Shown piece after piece: positions 52,847-61,425 of a DNA stretch of 64,000 nucleotides (positions are counted from its first letter, which is position 1; each line of letters opens with the position of its first letter). Origin of the DNA: JADLCB01 sp964398315. GTDB taxonomy: Bacteria > Planctomycetota > Phycisphaerae > Tepidisphaerales > Tepidisphaeraceae. Below the pieces are notes generated by a model, which ran no database searches, had not been told where the DNA came from, and worked only from the letters and a program-made list of their open reading frames with translations. The stretch is taken from NCBI GenBank assembly GCA_964398315.1, contig CAYNMV010000009.1, positions 36,770 through 100,769 on the forward strand. The letters are read 5' to 3'. Position numbers and translations under genes: made by a program.

Positions 52847-52886
52847 GATGGCACGGATGAGAGTTTGCCTCTCCATCCGTGCCATC
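52847..52886. terminator. Bidirectional hairpin between membrane protein and sod genes
   Basis: GATGGCACGGATG (52847-52859) and CATCCGTGCCATC (52874-52886) pair perfectly, with further AGAG/CTCT pairing inside. It lies between convergent genes, followed by CGTTTCT on the plus strand. Confidence 0.75.
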
Positions 52887-52921
52887 CGTTTCTAACTTGG
52901 ATTCAAGCTGCGGGCCGCCCG

Positions 52922-53536
52922 TTACTTGGCGCGGTTGAAGCGCTCCTCGGCCACGTTCCAGTTGACCACGTTCCAGAACGCATCGAGGTAATCAGGCCGG
53001 CGGTTCTGGTACTTCAGGTAATAGGCGTGTTCCCACACATCACAGCCGATGACCGGGAAGGCGCCGAACATGATGGGCGAATCCTGGTTGGCGGTGCTCA
53101 TCACTTCGAGCTTGTCCCCCTTCTTCACCAGCCACGCCCAACCCGAGCCGAAGCGGGTGGTGCCGGCGGTCTTGAAGGCTTCCTTGAACTTGTCGAACGA
53201 GCCGAAGGTGGCATCGATCGCCTTGGCGAGGTTGCCCACCGGCTGGGCGGCGCGATTGGCGGGGTTGAGGATCTCCCACCAGAGGTTGTGGTTGTGGACG
53301 CCGCCGCCATTGTTGCGCACGGCCGTGCGGATATCTTCCGGCACGCCGGCACACTCATTGGCGAGAAGCTCGTGCAGCGGCTTGCCATCCAGCTCGGGGT
53401 GCTTGGCGATGGCATTGTTCAGGTTGGTGACATAGGCCTGATGGTGCTTGCCGTGATGGATTTCCTGGGTCTGGCGGTCCATGTGCGGTTCGAGTGCATC
53501 GGGCGCAAAGGGGAGCGGGGGCAGTTGCCAGGGCAT
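52922..53536 (-). CDS. sodA: Superoxide dismutase, Mn/Fe family
   Basis: 204 aa. Metal ligands: His in MDRQTQEIHHGKHHQAYV, His in NHNLWWEIL, and Asp/His in DVWEHAYYLKYQNRR (~164-178). GGGVHNH and NQDSPIM favour the Mn-type, but the metal cannot be fixed from sequence. It removes superoxide in the cytoplasm. Strong ribosome site GGAAGGAG. The Rrf2 regulator gene lies upstream on the same strand, 184 bases away, which may tie expression to redox or iron status. Confidence 0.93.
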   Translation of the reverse strand: MPWQLPPLPFAPDALEPHMDRQTQEIHHGKHHQAYVTNLNNAIAKHPELDGKPLHELLANECAGVPEDIRTAVRNNGGGVHNHNLWWEILNPANRAAQPVGNLAKAIDATFGSFDKFKEAFKTAGTTRFGSGWAWLVKKGDKLEVMSTANQDSPIMFGAFPVIGCDVWEHAYYLKYQNRRPDYLDAFWNVVNWNVAEERFNRAK

Positions 53537-53654
53537 GGTCGTCTCCTTCCGTTAGACGAAATAAAATCGGATTCCCTATGTGTGATAGCAAGGTTAGGCA
53601 GAAGCTGCGCGAAGGTCAACGAACGAACGCGACAGTTCGCCGCAGTCAATGCGC

Positions 53655-53720
53655 ATGAGCGATACATGATGAGCAAGAGCAGGCAACGCCGGCTCGTCTC
53701 GCGCATCCGCTATCGCTCAT
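53655..53720 (-). other. Inverted repeat after the Rrf2 gene
   Basis: ATGAGCGATA (53655-53664) and TATCGCTCAT (53711-53720) pair with a 46-base loop. It lies between the Rrf2 stop and the sod start. The segment 53646-53661 is identical to the reverse complement of 33006-33021. Confidence 0.45.
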
Positions 53721-54172
53721 CAGATGTAATACATTTCCTGCTGGGTGTTTGTGGCGCGGTCCACGTGATCAAGCAGTTCTTCGAGGGTCATGTTGTCCAG
53801 CACCTCATCGGTGGCCTCGGTGAGGCGCTGGTTGATGAGGCGCACCGCGACCTTGCCGGGGGAGGCCTCGGGGGTGAGGGTTGGCTCTTTCTGGGTGAGG
53901 CGGCCTTCGAGCCGGCGGATAATGTCGCCGACGAGTATGTCGCGGGGTGCGCGGCTCAGGCGATACCCCCCACCGCTGCCGACCTTCGATTCCAGGAACC
54001 CCCCCCGCCGCAGGGCCAGCAGGATCGATTCAAGAAACTTGTTGGGCAGGTCTTCCTGCTTGGACAGGTCGCGCGACTGCACGAAGTTCTGTGGCCACAG
54101 CCGGGCCAACTGCACCACCGCCCGCAGTCCATATTCGGTTCGCTTGGATAGCTTCACGTCATGGGCCTCCAT
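53720..54172 (-). CDS. Rrf2 family transcriptional regulator without cysteines
   Basis: 150 aa from ATG 54172. LSKRTEYGLRAVVQLAR and SKQEDLPNKFLESILLALRR (in part) form the winged helix, and VGSGGGYRLSRAPRDI the wing. IscR/NsrR relatives hold an Fe-S cluster with three Cys near residue 100. Here the matching segment (RLTQKEPTLTPEASPG) and the entire protein have none, so it senses something other than through a cysteine-held cluster. GTG 54157 is an alternative start (family-like KLSKRTEYG), with GGAGG 8 bases upstream. Probably regulates sod or itself. Confidence 0.82.
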   Translation of the reverse strand: MEAHDVKLSKRTEYGLRAVVQLARLWPQNFVQSRDLSKQEDLPNKFLESILLALRRGGFLESKVGSGGGYRLSRAPRDILVGDIIRRLEGRLTQKEPTLTPEASPGKVAVRLINQRLTEATDEVLDNMTLEELLDHVDRATNTQQEMYYI

Positions 54173-54176
54173 TGAT

Positions 54177-54205
54177 ATCCTATCAAATTAATATGGAATT
54201 GTCGA
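54177..54205 (-). promoter_or_regulatory. Promoter of the Rrf2 gene
   Basis: On the minus strand TCGACA (54200-54205), a 17-base AT-rich spacer and TAGGAT (54177-54182). Transcription would start close to 54170, at or past the ATG 54172. That favours either a leaderless mRNA or use of GTG 54157. Confidence 0.5.
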
Positions 54206-54366
54206 AAAAAGTGGATGGAGGAAAAATTTGCGCCTAACGAACTAACCGCGCGAGGGGTCGTATTAATAGCTGCGTTCGCTCATTTCCGCCTGCGCGGGAA
54301 CAAATCATCCCTGGGACCTGTTACATCTCTGTCCCTGGAGCGTAACCCCTAACACCGCAAGCCTGT

Positions 54367-56178
54367 ATGATCCGCCTGTATCACATTGCTGCCCTGCTGG
54401 TATTGCTGTTTACTGCCACGGTCGCCCAAGCCCAGCCGGCGACGCATGCCACGCTTTCGGCGACGTTGAACCGTACTGGGGTCATGCCAGGCCAGGAGGC
54501 GGTGATCGCCATCGTGGTGGACGTGGCGCCCGGCTATCACGCCCAGTCGAACACCCCGACCGAGAAAAACTACATCCCCTTTCTGATCACGCCCGGCGAA
54601 TCGGAGCACGCAACGTTTGGCGCGGTGCAATACCCGGTTGGACAGGAAAAGACCTATCCGATGCTGGGCCGGCTGAATGTCTACGATGGGCGGGTTGTGG
54701 CGTATGTGCCGGTGACCATCGCCGCCGATGCCCCGCCAGGCGAGTTGAAGCTGACCGGTCGGGTGCGTTACCAGATCTGCGATGACACCACGTGTTTCCT
54801 GCCGCAAACAAGGCCGTTTGAGGTGGTGACAATCATCACCACCGATCCATCCCAGGCGCAGGTGCAGGATGAAGCCCTGTTTGCCGGGTATGTGCCCAGT
54901 ACGGGCGACGTGCCGCCGGCACAGGCGATGACAGCCGACACGGGCACGGTTACGCCGGTGTCCATCGGCGGGGACTGGACGGTGGGCGCTGCGCTGGCGG
55001 CAGCGCTGCTGGCGGGACTGCTGTTCAATGTCATGCCCTGTGTGCTGCCGGTGGTGCCGCTGAAGGCGATCGGGTTTTACGAGGTCTCGCAGCACAACCG
55101 CACGCGCAGCCTTCTCTACGGGCTGACCTTCAGCGCGGGGCTGGTGGCCAGCTTTGCCGTGCTGGGGCTGTTTGTCGTGGTGCTCAAGACGCTCAATTGG
55201 GGTGAGCTGTTCACCATTGCCTGGTTCCGGCTGATGATTATCGGGATTTTGCTGGCGATGGCGATTGGCACCTTCGGGCTGTTCACCGTCAACCTGCCTG
55301 CGAGTGTCTATCGCTTCTCGCCGCGGCATGACACCTACCTGGGCAACTTCCTGTTCGGCATCCTGACCGCCCTGCTCTCGACCCCCTGCACGTTTGGCCT
55401 GTTCGTCGGACTGCTGGCATGGGCGGCTACCCAGCCGGCGACCATCGGCGTTGGCGTGGTCATTACGGTCGGCATCGGAATGGCCTCACCCTACTTCATC
55501 CTCAGCGCGTTCCCGGAGCTGGCCCGGCGCTTCCCCCGCACCGGCCCCTGGGCCGAGCTGGTTAAGCAGCTCATGGCGTTCCTGCTGCTTGCCACCGCGG
55601 TTTTCTTCGCCAAGCCGTTTATCGAGGTGATGATCAGCAGCGATGCGTTCTGGTGGTTGCTGTTTGGCGTGGTGTCGGTCGCCGCACTGTTCCTGGTGGC
55701 ACGGACCATCGGTTTTACGCAGTCACGGCTGGGACGGGCGGTGGCGGTGATGATCGCCCTGCTGATGGTTGGCCCGGCGTTCGTCGGGGCGCGCATGCTG
55801 ACGTACCATCCCTACGACTGGCAGCCCTATACCCCCGAGGCGCTGGCCGAGGCGCGGGCGACGGGCAAGCTGGTTTTCGTCGAGTTCACCGCCGACTGGT
55901 GCGGCAACTGCCATTGGCTGGAGGCGACCGTCATCAACGATCGCAGCATCGTCAGCCTGCTCAACGACCATGGCACGATCATGCTCAAGGCGGATGTGAC
56001 GGCCGAGGATGCACCCGGCCTGGCGCTGCTTGGCCAGCTCAGTGCTGTGGGTGGTATCCCACTGACCGCCCTGTACCCTCCCGGCCAGGAACAGCCGCTT
56101 CTGCTGACCGGCATCTATTCGAAACAGGAACTGCGCGATGGGGTCCATGAGGCGATCTCTGCCGCCGCCGCCCGGTAA
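54367..56178 (+). CDS. dsbD: DsbD-family protein-disulfide reductase
   Basis: 603 aa. Signal peptide 1-~22. Periplasmic DsbD-alpha-like domain to ~190 with the Cys pair in RVRYQICDDTTCFLP. Membrane part of eight helices (~205-480), with redox cysteines in FNVMPCVLPVVPLK and LLSTPCTFGLFVG. C-terminal thioredoxin domain with WCGNCHW (~515-521). It carries electrons from cytoplasmic thioredoxin to periplasmic partners such as cytochrome c maturation or methionine sulfoxide reductase. Start ATG 54367. Single gene. Confidence 0.9.
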   Translation: MIRLYHIAALLVLLFTATVAQAQPATHATLSATLNRTGVMPGQEAVIAIVVDVAPGYHAQSNTPTEKNYIPFLITPGESEHATFGAVQYPVGQEKTYPMLGRLNVYDGRVVAYVPVTIAADAPPGELKLTGRVRYQICDDTTCFLPQTRPFEVVTIITTDPSQAQVQDEALFAGYVPSTGDVPPAQAMTADTGTVTPVSIGGDWTVGAALAAALLAGLLFNVMPCVLPVVPLKAIGFYEVSQHNRTRSLLYGLTFSAGLVASFAVLGLFVVVLKTLNWGELFTIAWFRLMIIGILLAMAIGTFGLFTVNLPASVYRFSPRHDTYLGNFLFGILTALLSTPCTFGLFVGLLAWAATQPATIGVGVVITVGIGMASPYFILSAFPELARRFPRTGPWAELVKQLMAFLLLATAVFFAKPFIEVMISSDAFWWLLFGVVSVAALFLVARTIGFTQSRLGRAVAVMIALLMVGPAFVGARMLTYHPYDWQPYTPEALAEARATGKLVFVEFTADWCGNCHWLEATVINDRSIVSLLNDHGTIMLKADVTAEDAPGLALLGQLSAVGGIPLTALYPPGQEQPLLLTGIYSKQELRDGVHEAISAAAAR

Positions 56179-56327
56179 AAGGCGATCACGGCCCGGCATG
56201 GGGGGCCTATCCCCGGGGCGGGCAAAAGGGCAGCGCGCAGGTGCTGCTCAGTGGCCGCCCTGGCGTCCCGTCTTTTGACACGCGCTGGCCGTAAATTTAC
56301 ACTTGCCCGCTTTTCCGCCCCGGAGGC

Positions 56328-57221
56328 ATGCGCAGTCCCATGATCGAGAGTGAAGCAATCAACAAGGCCCATGCACTGGTGGAAGCGCTGTCGTATATTC
56401 AGCGCTTCCACAACAAGGTGGTCGTCGTCAAGGTCGGCGGGTCGATCATGGACGATGAGCAGGCGCTGAGCACCATCCTGACCGACATCGTTTTCATGAA
56501 CTATGTCGGCATGCAGCCCGTGCTGGTGCATGGCGGCGGCAAGGCTATCAACGAGGCGATGGACAAGGCCGGCCTCCAGCCGCAGTGGATCCAGGGCCGC
56601 CGCTACACCGATGACCGCACGCTCGCCATCGCTGAGCACGTGCTGTGCAACCAGATCAACCGCTTCATCGTCAACTTCATCCAGAGCCAGGGATGCGATG
56701 CGATGGGGCTGCACTCGCTGAGCAGCGTGGTGCTGTTCGCGGAAAAGACCTACCTGGCCGGCGCTGATGGCCGGCGGATCGACCTGGGGCAGGTTGGCGA
56801 TGTGAAAAGCGTCAACGCACGGCTGCTGCAACTGCTGGTGCAGGCCGACTCGATCCCGGTGATCGCCACCATCGCCCGCGACCAGGCCGGCGGGAAGCTG
56901 AACGTAAACGCCGACACCGCCGCCGGCGCTGTTGCCGCTGCCATGAAGGCCGAAAAGCTGGTCGTGGTCAGCGATACCCACGGCATCCGCAGCAACAAGG
57001 ACGATCCCAACAGCCGTGTGAGCCACCTCACCATCAAGCAGATCGACGAGATGGTGCGCAGCGGCGTGATCTCTGCCGGCATGCTCCCAAAGGTTGAGGC
57101 GTGCCGCACTGCCCTTGAAGGCGGTGTCAACAAGGCCCATATCATCGACGGCCGCATCCCGCACGCCCTGCTGCTGGAAATCTACACCGAGACGGGCATC
57201 GGGACGGAAATCGTGCTGTAG
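56328..57221 (+). CDS. argB: Acetylglutamate kinase
   Basis: 297 aa. VVVVKVGGSIMDDEQ (~32-46) supplies the phosphate-binding Lys/Gly, PVLVHGGGKAINEAM the substrate loop, and GKLNVNADTAAGAVA plus MLPKVEACRTAL the nucleotide and Lys contacts. Second step of arginine synthesis. An N-terminal helix (ESEAINKAHALVEALSYIQRF, in part) like that in arginine-inhibited hexameric enzymes suggests feedback control. GGAGG is one base before ATG 56328 and 13 before ATG 56340, so the start is ambiguous. Confidence 0.92.
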   Translation: MRSPMIESEAINKAHALVEALSYIQRFHNKVVVVKVGGSIMDDEQALSTILTDIVFMNYVGMQPVLVHGGGKAINEAMDKAGLQPQWIQGRRYTDDRTLAIAEHVLCNQINRFIVNFIQSQGCDAMGLHSLSSVVLFAEKTYLAGADGRRIDLGQVGDVKSVNARLLQLLVQADSIPVIATIARDQAGGKLNVNADTAAGAVAAAMKAEKLVVVSDTHGIRSNKDDPNSRVSHLTIKQIDEMVRSGVISAGMLPKVEACRTALEGGVNKAHIIDGRIPHALLLEIYTETGIGTEIVL

Positions 57222-57246
57222 GTGCTGCCCAGGGACAGGAGGAGCC

Positions 57247-57939
57247 ATGAACCGCTGCCTCGTCTTTGCGATCTCGCTGCTGATACTCCCGCTGCCGGCC
57301 CCCTGGCATGCCGCGGCTGACCCAGTGCCGGCCACCGCCCCTTCGGATGCGCAGGCTGCGCATCATGTGCTGAAGCGGGACGAGTTCGCCATTGCACTGC
57401 CGGCTGGCTGGCAACCCGCCGAAGGAATGGGCGGGCCGGTCATGAAGCTGTACTGCGCTGGGGGTGGCAACGGTGTGCCGCTGGTTGATGAGCATGGCTC
57501 ACCGCTTCAGATCGGGCTCACCGTCAAGTACCTGCCGGGTGCGCGGGGAACGCTTGAGGAAGGCGCCAGGCAACTGATCGCCGCCGCCCAGCATGATTCG
57601 CGCCTCGAGCTGATCGGGGAGCCAAAGACTGAGAAGGTCACCCTGTCCGACGGCGGGGAAGCGCTGCTGCTGACGACCGAATTTGTCAAGGATGGGCGCC
57701 GCCGCAGCCTCCAGCGCAAGCTCCTGGTGAAAGACGCCGACGACAAGGCGTGGATCATCAGCACATTCATCGTTGGATCAAAGCAGAGCCAGTTACCCCA
57801 GGCGGATAGCCCGCTGGCAAAGTGGCTTCAGTCGTTCGGCAACTCATTTGTGTTCGACGCCGAGAAGCTGGATGAGTCAAAGCTGCCCGGCCCTTACAAC
57901 CCGCAGCCCATGAAGAACAAAGACCAGGAGCAGTCGTGA
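57247..57939 (+). CDS. Secreted protein between argB and argF
   Basis: 230 aa. Signal peptide 1-~25 (LVFAISLLILPLPAPWHAAA). AGGAGGAGCC gives a strong ribosome site before ATG 57247. The mature part has beta-strand character (FAIALPAGWQPAEGMGGPVMK; LQIGLTVKYLPGARGT), similar in feel to PsbP/Mog1-like lipid or ligand-binding folds, but no signature is clear. It lies 25 bases after argB and its stop shares a base with argF (TGATG). Why a secreted protein is cotranslated with arginine enzymes is unclear. Confidence 0.65.
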   Translation: MNRCLVFAISLLILPLPAPWHAAADPVPATAPSDAQAAHHVLKRDEFAIALPAGWQPAEGMGGPVMKLYCAGGGNGVPLVDEHGSPLQIGLTVKYLPGARGTLEEGARQLIAAAQHDSRLELIGEPKTEKVTLSDGGEALLLTTEFVKDGRRRSLQRKLLVKDADDKAWIISTFIVGSKQSQLPQADSPLAKWLQSFGNSFVFDAEKLDESKLPGPYNPQPMKNKDQEQS

Positions 57940-58859
57940 TGAAGGATTTTATTGCCATTGCTGACCGCTCCCCCGATCAGCTCCGCCACCTGCTTGATGT
58001 GTCCAGGCAGCTCAAGCAGCAGTACAGGCAGGCTGGGCGCAATGACCCGCTGCTGGCGGGCAAGACGCTGGCGATGGTGTTTGAAAAGCCATCGCTGCGG
58101 ACGCGTGTGTCGTTTGCAGTGGCGATGACGCACCTGGGCGGTACCTCGCTGTACCTGCGGCAGGAAGAGGTCGGCCTCGACACGCGCGAACCGACCAGGG
58201 ATGTGGCCCGCGTGCTGTCAGGCATGTGCGATGGGATCATGGCCCGCACCTTCGAGCACCAGAAGGTGGTTGACCTGGCGAAGTACGCCAACGTACCGGT
58301 CATCAACGGCCTGACCGACTACTCCCACCCCTGCCAGGCCATGGCCGACATGCTCACGATCGAGGAGCATTTCGGCAGCCTGACCGGCAAGACGCTGGCA
58401 TTTGTCGGCGATGGCAACAACGTCGCCCGCTCGCTGGCGGCGGCGTGCGGGAAGCTGGGGCTGCGCTTCATCCTGGCCACACCACCCAACTATGCCCTGC
58501 CGGCAGAGGATGTGGACCGGATCATGTCGCAGCTTCCCAACATGGATTTCATCACCACCCACGATCCCCTCGATGCGGTGCGCGAAGCGGATGTAATCTA
58601 CACCGACACCTGGGTCAGCATGGGCCAGGAAGCCGAGAAGCAGCAGCGTATCCGTGATTTTGCAGGCTTTGCGGTGGATGACAGGCTGCTGGCGGCAGCG
58701 CCGAAGCATGCGGTTGTGCTCCATTGCCTGCCGGCCTACCGCGGCCTGGAAATTGCCGATGAGGTGATGGAAGGCAGACAGTCGCTCATCTTCCCCCAGG
58801 CCGAAAACCGCCTGCACTTCCAGAAAGGCCTGCTGGCCGTCCTGATGGGCGGCGCCTGA
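57939..58859 (+). CDS. argF: Ornithine carbamoyltransferase
   Basis: 306 aa. Carbamoyl-phosphate loop SLRTR (~51-55; STRTR in most), HPCQ (~126-129), ornithine Asp in GDGNNVARS and catalytic HCLPA (~260-264). Forms citrulline. ATG 57939 lies 8 bases after AGGAG and overlaps the upstream stop by one base; GTG 57936 is also possible. With argB this gives two of the arginine steps together. Confidence 0.92.
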   Translation: MKDFIAIADRSPDQLRHLLDVSRQLKQQYRQAGRNDPLLAGKTLAMVFEKPSLRTRVSFAVAMTHLGGTSLYLRQEEVGLDTREPTRDVARVLSGMCDGIMARTFEHQKVVDLAKYANVPVINGLTDYSHPCQAMADMLTIEEHFGSLTGKTLAFVGDGNNVARSLAAACGKLGLRFILATPPNYALPAEDVDRIMSQLPNMDFITTHDPLDAVREADVIYTDTWVSMGQEAEKQQRIRDFAGFAVDDRLLAAAPKHAVVLHCLPAYRGLEIADEVMEGRQSLIFPQAENRLHFQKGLLAVLMGGA

Positions 58860-59166
58860 TGCGCTGATTGGATGTCAGCCTGCCCCTGAAGACGCACCCG
58901 GCTTGCCGGTCGGTGCATGCGGTCCACCCTTGTGCACCGGCACGACTGCACAGTCTCCAGATCGCATCACAGGTCTATGCACACATGTGGCATGGGTCGG
59001 CAAGTGCGTACTGAGGACGCCCTCAGCACGCACCTGCAAACCCGTGCCACGAAATGCGATGTGCCTGCACGTACAACCGCTCTAACAGCCATGGCTGGCC
59101 CAGATCTGCCCGCGGCCAGCGCGCATATGCGAAAGACCTGGCCCAGGCACGCTGGATGTGGATCGC
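58860..59166. other. Intergenic region after argF
   Basis: Convergent genes on both sides. The only structure noted is a GC-rich stem (58894-58916: GCACC/GGTGC outside, CGGC/GCCG inside) about 35 bases after argF, probably a terminator without T-run. No RNA gene or promoter seen. Confidence 0.45.
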
Positions 59167-61194
59167 TCAGAACGGATCGGGCAGGTTGCCCATGCCGATG
59201 GTTGTGGTGCCGTTCATGGTCCACAGCAGGTTTGCGCCGGTGGCCAGGTTGCGCCAGAGCAGGTCGGCCGTGCCATCACTGTTGGTATCGCCCACACCGC
59301 TGAGGAACCAGTTGAGATTGGCCACTGGAGCCAGGTTGGCGGTGCCGAGAATGGCGGTGCCGTTCATGCGCCAGATCAGGTTCGCGCCGGTGCGGTTGTT
59401 GCGCCAGACCAGGTCGCTCTTGCCATCACCGTTCATGTCGCCAACGCCGGCCAGCATCCAGTCGGCATGGCGGACGGTCGGGAGCACAACACTGGTGGCT
59501 CCGCCACGTCCATTCATCAGCCACACCAGCGTGCCCATCGTCTTGGGGTTGTACCAGACGATATCCGTATGGTTGTCGTTGTTGAAATGGCCGGTCCCAA
59601 CCACGCGCCAGTCAAGGTAGCGCACCGTGGCGAAACTGCTGTTGAACAGGCCAATCGTGACCCCCTTCATCTCCCAGATGGCGAGGGTGCCGGTGATGCT
59701 GTTGCGCCACAGGATGTCATCATGGCCATCGCCATTGAAATCTCCGCCGCCAACCAGTTCCCACGCCAGATTGGGTGTGTCGATCAGGCTGACGGTGGAG
59801 AGGCGGGTCGAGCCATTCATCAGCCAGATTTCGTTGCGGCCGGTGGCGTAGTCGCGCCAGAGAATGTCGATGTTGCCATCCTTGTTGTAGTCGCCGCCCG
59901 GCTTCATCACGCGCGTCGAGTACGGCACCTGCACCTGGAAGGTGCCGATCTGGGCCGATGGCATGAAGTTGTTGTTCGTATCCGATACCTGGTTGGGCCG
60001 GACGATCACCGAATAGATGCCGTTGTCGTCCAGATCCCAGTGCCCGCCGGGGGCGGCGATGCGGTAAACGGCCGTACGTGGCCGGCCATCGGTGGCGGCG
60101 TTGACCGAGATGAACTCGGCCGTCTGGCTGAAACCGCCCGGGCCGGTGACAAGGATGTCATTGCTGTCGAGCGTGCTGACATCGATGGCGGTGTTGTCAT
60201 CGAAAGTGACGGCAAAGATATGGGTGGGACCGCCGCCGGTGGTGATGTTATTCGAGGTCAGCCGGGCGGTAGGCGGCTTGTCATCCGTCGCCAGTTCCGG
60301 CCGGAAGTCGCGCTTCACATTCTGGTCATTGATGACGACATTGCTGTAGATCACCGTGCCCCCCAGGCCGCTGCCGGTAGCACGGACCTGGTAGGTGCCC
60401 GGGGGCAGCGCCAGCGCATAGCCGCCGGACTCCCAGGTCTGTGTGGTGAAGACCGCGCCATCGCCGGCCCGGGTGGCGGTAACGGTAATGCCGCCCAGTC
60501 CCTCACCCACGCTGTAGAAATCGTCATCGATGATGTGGTCGGTGTAGGCCACGCCTGTCAGAAAGACATTGTTGCCGCTGTAGCCGAAATCGGTGGTGAG
60601 CATGACGGCGTTATATGTCACCTGACTGGTTGGCCCGGTGACGGTAAATCCGCCGCTGACGACGCCGACCCCCACCTCGCGCCAGTCATCGTCCAGGATG
60701 TTGATGCGGTGGCCCCGGCCCACGATCCCCTCATCCACAAACAGATCCTGATGCAGTTGCGGCACGGTGGTGCTGGGCTCGGGCGGGGCGCCGGTGGTGC
60801 CGCTCCAGGCGATGTTCTCCCCCCAGCCGAAGGGGGCGATGAATTCATAGCCAGCGCTGAGCATCCGGTCGCCGGGCGTGATCGGATCTCCGCCGCCGGG
60901 CGCTGGCTGGTCGTGGGCGAACATGTCGGTCAGGATCATCCACTGGCTGTGCTTGCGGGCGGCATCGGTGATGTACGGATTGGGCGCCAGCGGCTGCTTG
61001 GGAGTGCTGGTGATGGTGCCGGGCGCCAGCCCCTCGTTGAGCGCAACATTAAAGCGCTGGGCCTCGGCCAGTGGATTGGCGCGGGCGCGGTTGATCAGCT
61101 CGACAACGTACTGCTCCACCGCCGTCGGCTGCACCGCCGCCAGCAGTCGACGTGATTCCAGTGACTCCACAACCGCAACCATTCCTTTACGCAT
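59167..61194 (-). CDS. Secreted CAP (SCP/PR-1) domain protein with FG-GAP repeats
   Basis: 675 aa. ATG 61194 has GAGGA 8 bases upstream. N-terminal VESLESRRLLAA is the planctomycete leader motif (LEPR-XLL type). Residues ~25-180 are a CAP domain: VELINRARANPLAEAQRFN, HSQWMILTDMFAHDQP and PFGWGENIAW carry the His and Glu of the CAP cavity. A beta-sandwich section with carboxypeptidase-regulatory-like and Big-type strands follows. The C-terminal ~270 residues contain five FG-GAP/VCBS units (DYNKDGNIDILWR, DFNGDGHDDILWR, DMNGDGKSDLVWR and others) that bind Ca2+ in a propeller. Likely cell-surface adhesion or matrix protein. Confidence 0.85.
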   Translation of the reverse strand: MRKGMVAVVESLESRRLLAAVQPTAVEQYVVELINRARANPLAEAQRFNVALNEGLAPGTITSTPKQPLAPNPYITDAARKHSQWMILTDMFAHDQPAPGGGDPITPGDRMLSAGYEFIAPFGWGENIAWSGTTGAPPEPSTTVPQLHQDLFVDEGIVGRGHRINILDDDWREVGVGVVSGGFTVTGPTSQVTYNAVMLTTDFGYSGNNVFLTGVAYTDHIIDDDFYSVGEGLGGITVTATRAGDGAVFTTQTWESGGYALALPPGTYQVRATGSGLGGTVIYSNVVINDQNVKRDFRPELATDDKPPTARLTSNNITTGGGPTHIFAVTFDDNTAIDVSTLDSNDILVTGPGGFSQTAEFISVNAATDGRPRTAVYRIAAPGGHWDLDDNGIYSVIVRPNQVSDTNNNFMPSAQIGTFQVQVPYSTRVMKPGGDYNKDGNIDILWRDYATGRNEIWLMNGSTRLSTVSLIDTPNLAWELVGGGDFNGDGHDDILWRNSITGTLAIWEMKGVTIGLFNSSFATVRYLDWRVVGTGHFNNDNHTDIVWYNPKTMGTLVWLMNGRGGATSVVLPTVRHADWMLAGVGDMNGDGKSDLVWRNNRTGANLIWRMNGTAILGTANLAPVANLNWFLSGVGDTNSDGTADLLWRNLATGANLLWTMNGTTTIGMGNLPDPF

Positions 61195-61425
61195 GTTTGC
61201 TGTCCTCATGGGGTAGCCATTTTCTGATACCGGAGCCGCCCGCCTACCAAAGCAGACACGGCGGGGAAGGCGCCGTTAGGGAAAAAGCAAAGGAGCATCT
61301 GATGCGCAGCCAGTGAGACAGAAACCAGGCCGGTGGAGAACAGTCGGCATTTCTCACGCATCACGTATCGCTCCATCGGCCTCGCCTTGTCATCCGTCCG
61401 ATATCCCGATACCTTCATTCGCTTC

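Noticed and set aside
59158..61155. Long open frame antisense to the CAP/FG-GAP gene
   Set aside because: Mirrors the repeat structure of the real gene on the other strand; no independent evidence.
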